NCBI GenBank assembly: GCA_032622095.1 | Contig: CP136065.1 | Span: 66,639,031-66,703,030 of the forward strand | Source of the DNA: Siphonodentalium dalli | Taxonomy: Eukaryota; Mollusca; Scaphopoda; Gadilida; Siphonodentaliidae | Length of the DNA: 64,000 bases | Reading direction: 5' to 3' | Shown: in pieces, positions 53,870 to 64,000 of the stretch | Numbering within the stretch: the first letter of the stretch is position 1 | How the letters are laid out: each line of letters begins with the position of its first letter | Notes under the pieces: generated by a model | The model's input: the letters and a program-made list of their open reading frames with translations, nothing else | Told to the model about the DNA's origin: nothing | Database searches by the model: none | Translations under genes and position numbers: made by a program

Positions 53870-55761
53870 ATTAGCACCCCATGCATCCGGACATGCTCGT
53901 AGCGGAAGACATGCTCGTAGCGGAATAAGCAAATTGGCCGCGATTTGCACACCGTTCACGGTTAGACACATGTTGCACCGAAACCAACACATACCAGTGG
54001 TTGACGGTGGTGGTATTATTTGTGGCTATAATATACCCAAATGTACACCAAACTTCTTTAAACATGGACGCAGTTTAATCCTATTTAACCGGAAAGTTAG
54101 GCCAAAATTGTGGCAAAATTTGTATTTCTTACATAAAATTACGATTTCTGTGGTAACAGCCCAGACAATCTAGTCTTTGCATACATTGCTATTTCCGCGG
54201 ATATTCCCTTAATATAATAGACGACATTTCCAGTCATGTATCTACATTTTCCATAGTAAAAATAACCATATATGCAGGTCATAGCAAGAAAATATGGCAT
54301 GTCTATAGCAATGGTATGACATGTCTATAGCACCAGCGATTTTATAATGATGTGCTCGTAGCAGATTTGCTTTTAGGATAATTTCAACAACTAGACCTTT
54401 TTTAAAGCTAAAACGCAACGCTAACCACGTGGATTGTAGTAATCAAGTCCGATTCGAAAGAGTCATTTGGTTAAATGCATGAAAAATAAGTAGTGGCATT
54501 CAAAATGACATGCATGCTCGTCTTCATGTATGGACACTATATTATTGTGTAAATAGCAAATTAGTAATATATTATTGGGATTTGACAACAAAGTTTATTG
54601 AAAAGATGCAAAATTAGTGATGTTCCACACGCGTCTGTTTCGAATATGCTGACGTGCATGATCGGTAATGAAAAAACGACTGACTCGATGGCTGAGTGGT
54701 CTATAATATCTGGTAATAATCGCGTGAAAATTCTTTTGAACATTTGATTAACAGCTGTGGGTCGGTATCATTAAGACACTTTTTGCAATTACATATTTTG
54801 TTTATTTGAACATATAACATAAATGTGAAATACTATTAAAATCACAGAGGCCACTAATCGTTTAAATGTTTATTCTGAGCAATCTGTGGACGAACTTTTT
54901 CGGAAGGATTTACTAAAGGATGATTTATAACATTACACCCTCTTGTGCGATGTTCATAACAAACGTTTTCAATTACTGCAGGCGATTTATTTCAATAAAA
55001 CTATAAACTACTATTGTGCATTATATATATTAATACGATTAGTGGCCACCTTGTCTAAAAGAACGGAAAACTACTTTTCACCCGAGAAACATAATATGAG
55101 GTATTTGCCTTTAAAATATATAAATTAATGAATGTATATAAAGACTCTGTCTAAATTTAAAATGAATAAACGTATTTGATAACTAAAATATGAGGCAATC
55201 TCCTTTTAAAAATATATAATATATGTATAAAAAAGGCTCTTATCTGAGATTAACGTATTTGATAACTAAAATATGAGGCATTTTGCTTTTTAAAATAAAC
55301 AATAAAAGTATAAAAAATACACAAATTACGATAATCGAGGTCAAGAGACACAGAGGCCGTCTCAATTAACACGTACATGTATGTGATATATATGTACATA
55401 TTTCGTCTAAATTAATATTATAGCCATTCCCATATTGATAACATTTGTTTTATAAAAATATGAATTATAGCCAAAATTTACTAGCACACTTCCGGATATA
55501 ATGATTTTATAAATTAAACTGTGAAATATACTGATGCAATGATTTCAATTTACAATGTGAATGTTTATATAATGTAGAGTTTCCCGTGGCGGACACTAGC
55601 CACGTTAAATGATGTAAACGGCGTGAAGTGGTTGATTTATTTACGTGGTACAAAATAGCCTGTCATTCATGTGATATATTATAAAATGTGGCATCTGTGT
55701 CACTTGACCAATATACATTCATATATAAAGTTAATGACCATCAACGTTTGTTTAATGTTGC

Positions 55762-56605
55762 TTAATGTCCGGTTGTTTTTCTGTGGCGAGCCCATCCCGA
55801 CTTGTAACCGAAGGTTGCACCACACTCGCAAATGTGACGTTTTTTCTCATGCTTCACAGCGATGTGCTCTAATCTCAGTGTGTTTCTTGCAAAGGACGAA
55901 CCGCAAAATTCACACAAATATCTCACTTTATCCTCACACTAGCCGATGAGCCCGACGTTGTCCGGGCTATTCAAAAACCAAATTTTCAAGTCGATAGCTC
56001 TACCCAGCCCGACGCTGTCCGGGCTATTCAAAAACCAAATTTCAAGTCGATAGCTCCACCCGTTTCCGATATCTGGTCTGCGCATGCGCGAAGCTAGCGT
56101 CGCACGGGCTCGGCGACCCGATAAAATTCGTATCCGGGGCAAGATACATTCACATAGCAAATTTCAAGTCGATAGCTCCACCGTTTCCGAGATCTCGTCT
56201 GCGCATGCGCGAAGCGGGCGCCACACGGGCTCGCCAATACGACAACGACGACCGCCTGGTCAAACTACACACACGTACCAAGTTTCGTCCCGATCGGTCG
56301 AGAATCTTAGATTTGTATAAATGACATACAGACAGACTGACAGAGGTGTTCAAAATATATATGAGATGACTTCTTGTGCGAATTTCTGCTATATAGCGAC
56401 CCGAATTCTTTTTTTGCAGGCATTGCAGATGTATGGTCGGCTTCCGGATTGCGTGTTAATGTGGTCCTAATAATGTTGATATTGCTGGAACGCTTTGTTG
56501 CAATCTTGTACAATGCACTTGTACTTGGATTCCTCTGACTGGTGTTGAGTGGCAACGTGGCATTGTAGGTCCCACTTTTTATCAAACGATTTTCCATACA
56601 TGTTG
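55762..56605 (-). pseudogene. C2H2 zinc-finger gene fragment (TFIIIA-like pattern), broken and split by a HINE
   Basis: On the minus strand, the part upstream of the HINE (56605-56373) has GKSFDKKWDLQCHVATQH, KYKCIVQDCNKAFQQYQHY, a stop in place of the next codon, then DHINTQSGSRPYICNACKK, with a further stop after RVAI. Beyond the HINE (55935-55762) it continues VRYLCEFCGSSFARNTLR, LEHIAVKH, HICECGATFGYKSGWARH, RKTTGH and a natural-looking TAA. Each block shows C-x2-C or C-x1-C...H-x3-5-H spacing with TGxKP-like linkers lost. In-frame stops and a missing first Cys show it is dead. It may be a host gene fragment captured by element I or the element's own DNA-binding protein. Confidence 0.65.
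55936..56372 (-). mobile_element. HINE copy 3, inserted in the zinc-finger pseudogene
   Basis: On the minus strand it ends GCCCGGACAACGTCGGGC, TCATCGGCTAG, T. It has two core units and a duplicated partial terminal segment. The 5' end is TCTCATATATATTTTGAACA. Zinc-finger coding sequence resumes on both sides. Confidence 0.85.
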
Positions 56606-57309
56606 GTACTATGTGAATTTTTTTCACCACCCCATATGTAGTTGAACTTTTAGATTCCCCTCTGTCGACTATCTAATTACCTTTTTATATAAAGTTTGGC
56701 ACAAGTATGTCCTTCAGAACGCGATACAATATACCATGCCATTCATGTGATATATGTATATGCTAGCACTATCTAGACGCTCTTTTTAGTTGACAAAAAT
56801 GTGATTCTGTCGCATATTCACATATTTTATATAATGCTACGAGCACATCATAGCAAGTTTCACGTTTGCTATAGACATGCCCCAAAATCGAGTGAGTGCC
56901 TCCATGGAAACTAATTTTTCGGGCACTAATATGATTGACATCGCAAACATGTCCAGTTCATTTTGAAGCTAAGATATCATACTTAGAGAGACTGTATGTT
57001 ATATAATGTGTCAATGCAAGGATTCATTAAAATTTGATAAAACTTATATCGAGTAAGTATTTCAGGTCATAATTTTCGTATAAAACCTGATTATCGGACA
57101 GTAATATGCACATTGCGGAAACCACAACTGCTCATTTCTGTAGACCGATTATCGCTGTTAACGTTAAAAAAAATCAAGGTAAAATAAACCGTGTTTTTAT
57201 GAAATAACTTACGAAAACCGTGAACGGTGAGCAAATCGCGGCCAATGTGCTTATTCCGATACGAGCATGTCTTCCGCTACGAGCATGTCCGGATGCATGG
57301 GGTGATTAG

Positions 57310-57604
57310 TCAGCATTAAGGGTGATGACTAAACAGTTTCAATTGTCAATATATTATTAAAAAGCATCTACAATATAAAGTGTAAAATTCCTGGGAAAAT
57401 GGGGGGGGGGGGGGTGGGTCCCGGAGAAGAAAACAAATTTGCATGTAGGGGGGTGGTGGGTCCCTTGTTGGGTGGTATTTTTATTTTCAGCCCTGTGTAC
57501 TGCTGTGTGCGGAATTTTGTGTGCAGACCTCCATGTTTAAACATTGTTTTTTTTAATGTTTTTTTCTGTTTTTGGTTTTTATACTCACTTTAACAAAAAA
57601 AAAG
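57310..57604. other. Intergenic, G-rich
   Basis: Poly-G at 57402-57414 and GGGGGGTGGTGGGTCC (57448-57465). There is no credible gene. Confidence 0.4.
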
Positions 57605-57970
57605 GGGGGGGGGGGTATACTGTTTTGCACATATCCGTGCATCCGTCTGTCCATCCGTCCGTCCATCCTATGTCTGTTCATGTCATAACTTGAACAGTAG
57701 TGCTCGGATCTCAATGAAATTATGTATGGATGTTCACTACTATGAGGACATTAAATAGAGGGTTCCATTGTTTTGTTCAGATTTTCCATTCAAGAGTTAT
57801 TCATCTTTGTTTATGTGGACATGTTGGCTTTTTAGTACGTCTGATGTCTGTTCATGTCGTAACTTCAACAGTTGTGCTGGGATCTCAATGAAATTTGGTA
57901 TGGATGTTCACTACTATGAGGACATTAAATAGTGGGTTCCATCATTTTGTTCGGATTTTCCATTCTAGAG
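57605..57970 (+). mobile_element. Pearl-like element
   Basis: It starts GGGGGGGGGGTATACTGTTT with a (GTCC)n-like tract (CCGTCCGTCCATCC). Two ~165-bp core units follow: CTCAATGAAATT, TATGGATGTTCACTACTATG, AGGACATTAAATAG and TTCCATTC(A/T)AGAGTTA. Same core as 17945-18410. Confidence 0.75.
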
Positions 57971-58771
57971 TTAAATTGTTCAGTACTGCAACTTATATAT
58001 AGATCCATTCTAAACCCACTCTTTGCTCAAAATAATGTGTATTTGCCACTTTGGACATGAAATTGTCAAATTGATAATCTTAATTAAATTATACTTTTAT
58101 TGGTGCGATAATTTAGTTCTGGTTCGGGTTTTAATTTTGTACAATTTTTCATCTAAAAGAAGCTAGATAGAACACATGTTTCACATGTTTCTCGATGCAC
58201 GTTATTGTTTTATTTTATTCATATTGAATTATTAAACACATAGATGTACTGATATGATATTTGACCTTGAATTGGAAATAATACAGGACCATCTACAAAT
58301 ACATGGTCAACCATGTAGAAGTTTTGTGCCCAACTTGTAGCAGCATACCAAATTTGTCGCAAAGAGGAATAATCCAATCTTCTAATAACAAAATGAGCGA
58401 CCAATGCTATGCATATAGTGTGACAATGTTATTTGCCTGAATTGATAGAGCTTAATTTGAATGAAGGCTAATAACCGTGTTATTGATCGCACCAGACTTG
58501 TTTACATGTTTTCCTGCATATTGGGTCAATATTTTATTCTTATAAACATGTAGTTTTGGCACCAGAAAATCATGTGACTTTTCCTGCCAGGTGCATCAGG
58601 GTGCTCAAAGTCAAAGTTTGCGAAATTTTAACTGCATGAGCGAAATATAATACTACATGAATTTATATAATAATAACATTGTCATTTTAAGGTTTAAAGA
58701 TTGTGTGCTGCTTTAATATTGCAAATATGTGAATTTTTTCAGTTTAATACAGTTTGGATTGAGGCATCGCC
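57971..58771. other. Upstream region of the HSPA12-like gene
   Basis: AT-rich sequence with no repeat seen elsewhere in the window. The promoter or 5' UTR of the Hsp70-like gene should lie here, or further upstream if there is a non-coding first exon. I see no convincing TATA/Inr or heat-shock element array. Confidence 0.35.
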
Positions 58772-59071
58772 ATGGCATATAACAAATGCTTGATCACGGC
58801 TGCTATTGACTTTGGAACAACATTTTCCGGTTATGCGTACAGCTTTAACACAGATCTAGAAAAGACGCCGCCACATATCATTGTCAACAACTGGAACAGA
58901 GGCAGAAACACATCACCAAAAGCTCCAACAACTGTCTTGTTTGATGAAAACCAGGTATTTCACTCTTTCGGATACGATGCCGAGGAAAAGTACGCTTATC
59001 TCTGCGAAGATGAAGAACAAGGTGATTGGTATTTCTTCAGAAGATTCAAAATGCTTCTGTTTTCTTGCGAG
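58772..59071 (+). CDS. First coding exon of an HSPA12A/B-like Hsp70 family gene
   Basis: The ATG sits in a good context (GCCATGG), and the exon ends TTGCGAG|GTAAGA in phase 0 after 100 codons. The product begins MAYNKCLITAAIDFGTTFSG, with the nucleotide-binding phosphate-1 motif of actin/Hsp70 ATPases (IDFGTTFSGYAYSF). It continues with family-typical HIIVNNWNRG, SPKAPTTVLFDENQVFHSFG, AEEKYAYL and DWYFFRRFKMLL. These match the N-terminus of HSPA12 proteins (atypical cytosolic Hsp70 ATPases, ~600-700 aa), which are greatly expanded in bivalves and linked to stress and immune responses. The rest of the ATPase domain is not in the window downstream to 64000; a LINE occupies part of the presumed first intron. 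The frame past the donor stops at once (VR*). Confidence 0.85.
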
Positions 59072-59194
59072 GTAAGATAACTCTGAATATGAAAACTGTG
59101 AGGCAGAGTTCTGTTCCTCGCTGCGCTGGTTTGACCACTGGCATCGCACACAGAGTGTTAGGAAATTTCACATTTTTTATCTCTCACCATCAAA

Positions 59195-59230
59195 GTTTGT
59201 GGGGGGGGGGGGGGGGATATAGAAATGGGT
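59195..59230. repeat. Poly-G tract in the HSPA12-like intron
   Basis: A run of about 17 G at 59199-59215 followed by GATATAGAAATGGGTCCATC. It may be the edge of a pearl-like element. Confidence 0.6.
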
Positions 59231-59409
59231 CCATCCGAATTAACTTTGGAGCTCTATATATCAGTCATCGGTATTCAAATTTCAATGTTATTTGGTATGC
59301 TGATGAAACACCATGGGGGAAAGGATATTTACATACAACATGTTTCGTCTATTCAGATTTTTGTTGAGTTATTGTACTCTTTTGTGAAAATGGATTTTAA
59401 TCTTTGCAT

Positions 59410-59810
59410 GACTAAATAATTTGGTACAGGCTACATCCCTCATCCAATTGTCACCAAACTACATATGGATATTCAGGGTCACGCCTCTAGATGGCAGCTA
59501 TTTTGTTAATTTCATTAAAAAATGATGTCCACCATTGGCCATCTTGAACTTCACATTTTAAGCACCCCCCCCCCCCCCCCCCCACAGCAGCAGCCCACAA
59601 TTATTGGAGAAAAGTTTTGAAAATTTATAGGAATGTTTTAAGTATCACCTATAGATGGGTGTTATTTAATTTGAATGATGTCCAATGAAAAACATGACCA
59701 CTGGCAGCCATCTTGGATTTTACTGTTTGCATGACTGAATCATTCAGGATCCTCCTCAAGTTGAGCTACGTACAGTGTCATTGACACTTTCCTTTTTCCG
59801 ACGTTATGGT
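59410..59810 (+). repeat. 'GCCATCTTGGA' tandem repeat, two copies
   Basis: CGCCTCTAGATGGCAGCTAT, AATTTCATTAAAAAATGATG, CCATTGGCCATCTTGAAC and a second copy, AAAAACATGACCACTGGCAG, CCATCTTGGATTTTACTG. Same family as 19630-20090. A poly-C tract lies at 59566-59583. Confidence 0.65.
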
Positions 59811-60113
59811 CATTAGAGTGTAAAATACGCCCATCCCTGTATCTCATAGGGCCCTGCGAATCGATTTGATGCGATTCGAAATCGTTTGTCTGATTTGATT
59901 CGATTCATAATCGGCTACCATGATTCAGATTTTGTCGAATCTTTTCTGACAGGTGCATTTCCGTGCGTTCTACAGAACACAATGCTCTTACCAGAAAAAG
60001 ATAATTCACTATAATAACGTAGTAAACGAATTAAACATACGCACGTACTGTTATTTCTGATGGACATGTAATGTTATCGCCAACAAATCTATAATTAATT
60101 GACCCAGTCTGTA

Positions 60114-60950
60114 CACTCTTATAACTAATGTGTAGAAACGATTAAACTTCAAATGTGTAAACCTGGTTAATACACACTGTAGTTTTTACATATAAATACA
60201 TGGACCAAGGGCCGTTCTACACAAATTGTGCATATTTTGTTGCAAACAATTGTGTAAGAACGTAGAGCATGCTCATTGTGGTGCCTTCAGTTGCATATAG
60301 TCAGCTGCATGACAGCCATATTTTTTGAGAACCATTTTTGGAATACAATCTACAACGATCGTAGGCAAGGAATGTAAGTTCAGAATTCCGACTTGTGGGT
60401 ATAGTATTAATGATAAATGAAGATTTATTTGTTAAAACTTTTATGGTGATTACTGCCCTTTATAGACTCTTTTATATGATCGTTGTAATACGTTAATATT
60501 AATATTTTTCAACCACGCCACGACCTTGGTTTGTTCATTTAAAATGAAAACTTGCACATACAGCAGCATACAGAGCAAAATATTATGTACCATTGTGTGC
60601 CATGAAAGTATTAAGTTAAAACTTTTAACATATAAATCTCCATATATCATCAATACTATATACCCACAGGTCGGAATACTGAACTTACATTCTTGTCTGC
60701 GATATGTATGTGTAATAATCTACACAAAATGTGTAAGGGATATACATGTATGTTGATTTTATGCACACCTTTGTGTATAAATGTCTAGAAATTTGACCCA
60801 TTATATTGTGTAAAAATTGTACACAATTTGTGTACATGTATGAAACTACACATATACTACACACATATTTTTTCAGATCAAAAATGAATAATGATTGTAT
60901 AGCAGGGCTACACATTTTGTGTAGAAAACCTACACATTAGTCATAAGCAT
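60114..60950. mobile_element. TIR element J, copy 2
   Basis: It starts CACTCTTATAACTAATGTGT and ends CTACACATTAGTCATAAG. It is collinear with 46450-47246 (CGTAGAGCATGC, CGATCGTAGGCAAGGA, GTAAGTTCAGAATTCCGA, TGTGTAGAAAACCTACACAT) with moderate divergence. The last few bases of the right TIR are changed. Confidence 0.8.
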
Positions 60951-61184
60951 GTAAGAATGACATAAGAGCCAGAAGCCGCCATCGCATGCCGCCGCCGCCA
61001 GCCATATTATCTCTAACGCCATCCACATGAAACAATCTTCGCCGCCGAATTGTAAAAGGGCTGAGCCGTGTGCATGGGCTCATATGTTAACATTGTTAGG
61101 CACAACTCTACTGTGAATTACACAAAACTAAACCGCATTACCTAATAGTGGCATACTCGCATGGACATGGCATGGTTGTTATAA
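60951..61184. other. Intron/intergenic sequence before the LINE
   Basis: GCCGCC-rich patch at 60972-61005 and no coding evidence. Confidence 0.4.
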
Positions 61185-63248
61185 TATCAGAACACCCGGG
61201 CCTCTCAGTGTGGAATAGACTATTCCAATGCATGCTTTCATGGGAGGTTAATTTTCAGTGAGGTAGAAAAGGCTATTCTCCTCAATGACTATTTTATCTC
61301 AAATTCAATCTTAGATGATCGAGACTGTACGCTTCCTGAATTCACTAATAAGTGCGAAACAACAATTTCTAACATAGATATTACCAATGAAGATATTATC
61401 AGTGCAATTAAAGGTATGAAACCGAATAAGGCACATGGCCACGATAACATCTCGGTTAAAATGATACAAGGCACAGCTGAAGATATAGCTTTGCCTCTTT
61501 CAATTATATTTAAAAAGTCACTTGAAATAAATAAGTTCCCCAAGTTCTGGAAACGAGCTAATGTGATTCCAATTCATAAGAAGAATGATCGTGCAGAAGT
61601 CACCAACTATCGACCAATATCACTTCTCCCTTCTCTACGTAAGGTATTTGAACGTGTGATTCTCATCCATTTGGCTAAGCACTTTTCTAAGAATAATATT
61701 TTATACAAATTTCAATCTGGATTTATCCCCGGCCATTCTACCACATACCAGCTTCTGGAGGTATACCATTCTCTGAGCCAGGCTCTTGATAGCCAACTGA
61801 CTACTTGTGCAATATTTTGTGATATATCTAAAGCTTTTGAGAGAGTCTGGCACAGAGGATTAGTTTTTAAACTGGAACAATATGGAGTAACTGGTCCCTT
61901 GCTTGCATGGTTAGAAGACTATCTCCAAAATAGAGAACAGCGTGTGTTAGTGTCAAATAATTACTCTAGTTTTCAAACTGTTGCCTCGGGAGTGCCACAG
62001 GGCTCGAATTTAGGCCCTTTCTTGTTTTTAATATATATTAATGACTTGTCTGACACAATTGATTCCTTTACTCGAATGTATGCAGATGACACTTGCTTCA
62101 TCAGCACCGGAATCTCTATCGATGAATGTACACATAAACTTGATCTTATGCGTATCTCTCAATGGTCTAAGCAATGGCTAGTAACTTTTAATGCCAGCAA
62201 GACAAAGAGTATGAATTTTTCTTTAGTCTCAAGTGACAACACATTGGACTTAACCCTCGATGAGGACCAGATAGATATGATTAATTGTCATAAACATCTA
62301 GGATTTAATATACAATCAAATTTAAAATGGAATAGTCATATAAATGAAATATGCAATAGAGTTTCTAGTCGTATTTCCCAATTAAGAAAACTCAAATTTA
62401 CACTAAATAGGAAAACCCTTGAAATTATGTACAAAACCTATGTCCTTCCATTAATGGACTATGGTGATGTTGTTTGGAACAATGCTAGTGATACACTCAA
62501 AAGGAAACTTGATCGCTTACATATGGATGGGGCCAGAGTTGTGTCAGGCTTAACTAGGTCTGTATCTGATACTAGACTCCTTACTGATGTTGGGTGGCCA
62601 TCATTAGAAAACAGACGAAAATATCACAAAATACGTATATGGCATAAAATTATGTCCGACTCACACGAGGTCCCCAGTTTTCTCACAGATATAGTTCCAC
62701 CTTTTATTAATGAGAGTACAAACTATGCATTCCGCAACAAGATGCTAATTCGCACATTCAAACATAACACAGCTCATTTTGAAGGTACCTTCTTTCCTGA
62801 AATGGCTATCTCCTGGAATTCTCTTTCGTCTAAAATAAAAAAAACGACTAAAAACAAGGTCCTTGAAAGTATGTACAAGTCCGCACCCATGAAAGCAATT
62901 CCACCTCCACTGTATTACTATGCCGGCCGCCGAAAATATAATATTAATCATTGCAGGCTTCGAAATAACTGCAGCGATCTTAATTTTGACAAATTTAAAA
63001 ATCATATTTCAGTATCTATGAATTGTCAATGTGGTCACCCCTGTGAAGATGCTGTACATTACTTCTTCCAATGCCCCCTATATCTAACAGATAGACATGT
63101 TTTATTTCAGAAGTTAAATAGAGCCAATATCAGAATTGCAAATATCAAAGATCTGCTTTTCGGCCTAACTGATCTTGATTACGACAAAAATGAATATTTA
63201 TTTAAAATGATAAAATCCTATTTAGATTCAACAGGCAGATTTGGATAA
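61185..63248 (+). CDS. LINE reverse transcriptase (ORF2, 5'-truncated, RT domain intact)
   Basis: The frame is open from 61185 (after an in-frame TAA) to TAA at 63246-63248, about 687 codons. The first Met, at 61416, lies inside the conserved region: EKAILLNDYF, DDRDCTLPEF and ITNEDIISAIKG precede it, so it is not the true start. RT motifs are all present: KPNKAHGHDNIS, NYRPISLLPSLRKVFERV, FQSGFIPGHSTTYQL, CDISKAFERVWHRG (catalytic Asp), SGVPQGSNLGPFLFLIYIND, RMYADDTCF (YADD catalytic pair) and LGFNI. After the thumb region the C-terminus carries NCQCGHPCEDAVHYFFQCPLY, the Cys/His motif seen in many invertebrate LINEs. The apurinic endonuclease domain and ORF1 are missing. It is likely CR1/L2/Jockey-group; the clade is uncertain. 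Confidence 0.9.
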   Translation, partial: YQNTRASQCGIDYSNACFHGRLIFSEVEKAILLNDYFISNSILDDRDCTLPEFTNKCETTISNIDITNEDIISAIKGMKPNKAHGHDNISVKMIQGTAEDIALPLSIIFKKSLEINKFPKFWKRANVIPIHKKNDRAEVTNYRPISLLPSLRKVFERVILIHLAKHFSKNNILYKFQSGFIPGHSTTYQLLEVYHSLSQALDSQLTTCAIFCDISKAFERVWHRGLVFKLEQYGVTGPLLAWLEDYLQNREQRVLVSNNYSSFQTVASGVPQGSNLGPFLFLIYINDLSDTIDSFTRMYADDTCFISTGISIDECTHKLDLMRISQWSKQWLVTFNASKTKSMNFSLVSSDNTLDLTLDEDQIDMINCHKHLGFNIQSNLKWNSHINEICNRVSSRISQLRKLKFTLNRKTLEIMYKTYVLPLMDYGDVVWNNASDTLKRKLDRLHMDGARVVSGLTRSVSDTRLLTDVGWPSLENRRKYHKIRIWHKIMSDSHEVPSFLTDIVPPFINESTNYAFRNKMLIRTFKHNTAHFEGTFFPEMAISWNSLSSKIKKTTKNKVLESMYKSAPMKAIPPPLYYYAGRRKYNINHCRLRNNCSDLNFDKFKNHISVSMNCQCGHPCEDAVHYFFQCPLYLTDRHVLFQKLNRANIRIANIKDLLFGLTDLDYDKNEYLFKMIKSYLDSTGRFG

Positions 63249-63850
63249 GCAGAGATAAATGCCAAAATAATAAAACAAATAATATTATCCACTGGCACGA
63301 TTAATTTTGCAGCACGATTAACTGATTATTGATTGATGATGACTGAATGATTAATTTGTTTTTGTTTTTTCTATGTTTTTCTTCCATTCTTATAATTTTT
63401 ATCCTTTGTTTAGATAGCCAGTCAACTTGTCCTATTACCAACTTGATAACTCAACTAAAGCCAATTCTTGTTTTATTTCTAGTGATGAACATAGGCAGTG
63501 AACCACACCAAACTAAATTAAATTTAACCGACTAAGAGCTCCATTTAAGAATTACATTTAAGAATTATATCCCCCTACCTTTGGAATTATTTTATTGATA
63601 CTACATACATATAAAACAAACAAAAACATAGTAATGATAATGAAATTTCTTCATCTTTTTGACCATTATGTATACACAACTCATCTTGAGACCAAAATGT
63701 AATGAATCAGTATTCTCCGTTCATATAAGGGATAGGAGCTTCTTTAAGTTCTGTAACTTGTGCTCCGATCCCTTTATCGCCTCTCATCCTTATTCACCAA
63801 CTGTATTTTCTTTATTTGTATTTTGTTTATTGATTGAGGGATAATAAAAT
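63249..63850 (+). mobile_element. Probable 3' UTR of the LINE
   Basis: AT-rich sequence follows the RT stop. It includes the short direct repeat GATTGATGATGACTGAATGA and ends near ATTGATTGAGGGATAATAAA. I cannot define the 3' end exactly and see no clear TSD. Confidence 0.45.
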
Positions 63851-64000
63851 ATGTTTAAATCATGCTTTCATATAACTGAATGGGACCATCTATCACTGTT
63901 GAAAGGGTTACGGTATAAATTGTTTATATCGACACGAATCAGTCATCGCTGGCATTTGTCAATATATGCACATATCCCATAGAAGAGAATAGAAAATAGT
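63851..64000. other. Right edge, nothing recognised
   Basis: AT-rich sequence; includes GTTGAAAGGGTTACGG, reminiscent of the TTAACCCTTTC ends of MITEs A and C, but without a partner. Confidence 0.3.

Larger units (their letters stand above)
53875..57304. mobile_element. 3.4-kb TIR element I enclosing a zinc-finger pseudogene
   Basis: The ends CACCCCATGCATCCGGACAT, GCTCGTAGCGGAAG and, in reverse, CTTCCGCTACGAGC, ATGTCCGGATGCATGGGGTG form TIRs of at least 70 bp, continuing into AATTGGCCGCGATTTGC / GCAAATCGCGGCCAAT. Both sides abut ATTAG (53870-53874 and 57305-57309), a likely 5-bp target duplication. Subterminal GCTACGAGCACATCAT / ATGATGTGCTCGTAGC and CTATAGACATGCC / GGCATGTCTATAG pairs extend the symmetry. 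No transposase was recognised, so the class is unknown. Confidence 0.8.

Noticed and set aside
54660-54735. tRNA-like GATGGCTGAGTGGTCTA
   Set aside because: Resembles an A box, but no matching B box, acceptor stem or anticodon arm could be folded.
57399-57593. Gly/Phe-rich 64-codon frame after poly-G
   Set aside because: Product of a homopolymer tract and AT-rich sequence; no conserved feature.

Overview
This window is AT-rich, intron-rich eukaryotic DNA packed with repeats. Several features point to an aquatic invertebrate, most plausibly a bivalve or other mollusc: pearl/HINE-type non-autonomous Helitrons with (GTCC)n-like microsatellites and core tandem repeats, many short hairpin MITEs, CR1/L2/Jockey-like LINE fragments, and an HSPA12-type Hsp70 exon (a family expanded in bivalves). 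There are no operons, Shine-Dalgarno signals, tRNAs or rRNAs. The species assignment is inference.

Region 1 (1-28.9 kb) is the 3' half of one plus-strand protein-coding gene. I place ten exons: 1380-1491, 7344-7425, 8786-8829, 10208-10381, 11889-11924, 16697-17031, 20310-20412, 21338-21498, 23092-23257 and 25180-25475. Every exon junction keeps the reading frame. Together they encode about 502 residues of low-complexity Q/S/T/P/N-rich sequence ending in a Ser/Lys/His-rich tail and TGA. The gene begins to the left of the window. The composition resembles the C-terminal tail of a transcriptional co-activator (SPT20/SUPT20H is a weak candidate), but no diagnostic domain is visible. Introns are filled with at least five MITE families, a 4.8-kb inverted-repeat element, a 1.1-kb palindrome, Helitron-like elements and, downstream of the last exon, a hAT deletion derivative with a perfect 8-bp TSD. 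The most unusual feature is that six of the ten exons carry a duplication, mostly tandem, that spans one of their own splice sites. The gene therefore has arrays of 5' or 3' splice sites. One array (36 bp x 7, consensus GTAAGT donors) keeps the frame open and could add 12 residues per unit.

Region 2 (28.9-40.2 kb) is a gene-poor mosaic of old repeats: a degenerate TATGGTCATGGGTGAGG-type minisatellite in both orientations, two diverged direct copies of a ~1.1-kb sequence, a pearl-like Helitron, a HINE, and a 5'-truncated minus-strand LINE with a 7-bp TSD and an in-frame 92-codon duplication.

Region 3 (40.2-53.4 kb) is a 13.2-kb palindromic structure. Terminal inverted repeats of ~0.7 kb lead into two arrays of a 174-bp satellite in opposite orientation (roughly 30 and 28 units), around a ~1.7-kb centre that holds a further transposon-like element. 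The whole structure sits in a (TA)n tract. Its two flanks recur, in reverse order, around a HINE at 35.1-35.7 kb, which acts as a paralogous site without the insertion.

Region 4 (53.4-64 kb) holds a 3.4-kb TIR element (5-bp ATTAG flanks) that encloses a broken C2H2 zinc-finger gene split by a HINE. It also holds the first coding exon of an HSPA12-like Hsp70 gene (58772-59071), a second copy of the central element of the palindrome, and a 5'-truncated LINE whose reverse transcriptase frame is intact (61185-63248). The rest of the HSPA12-like gene was not found and probably lies beyond the right edge.
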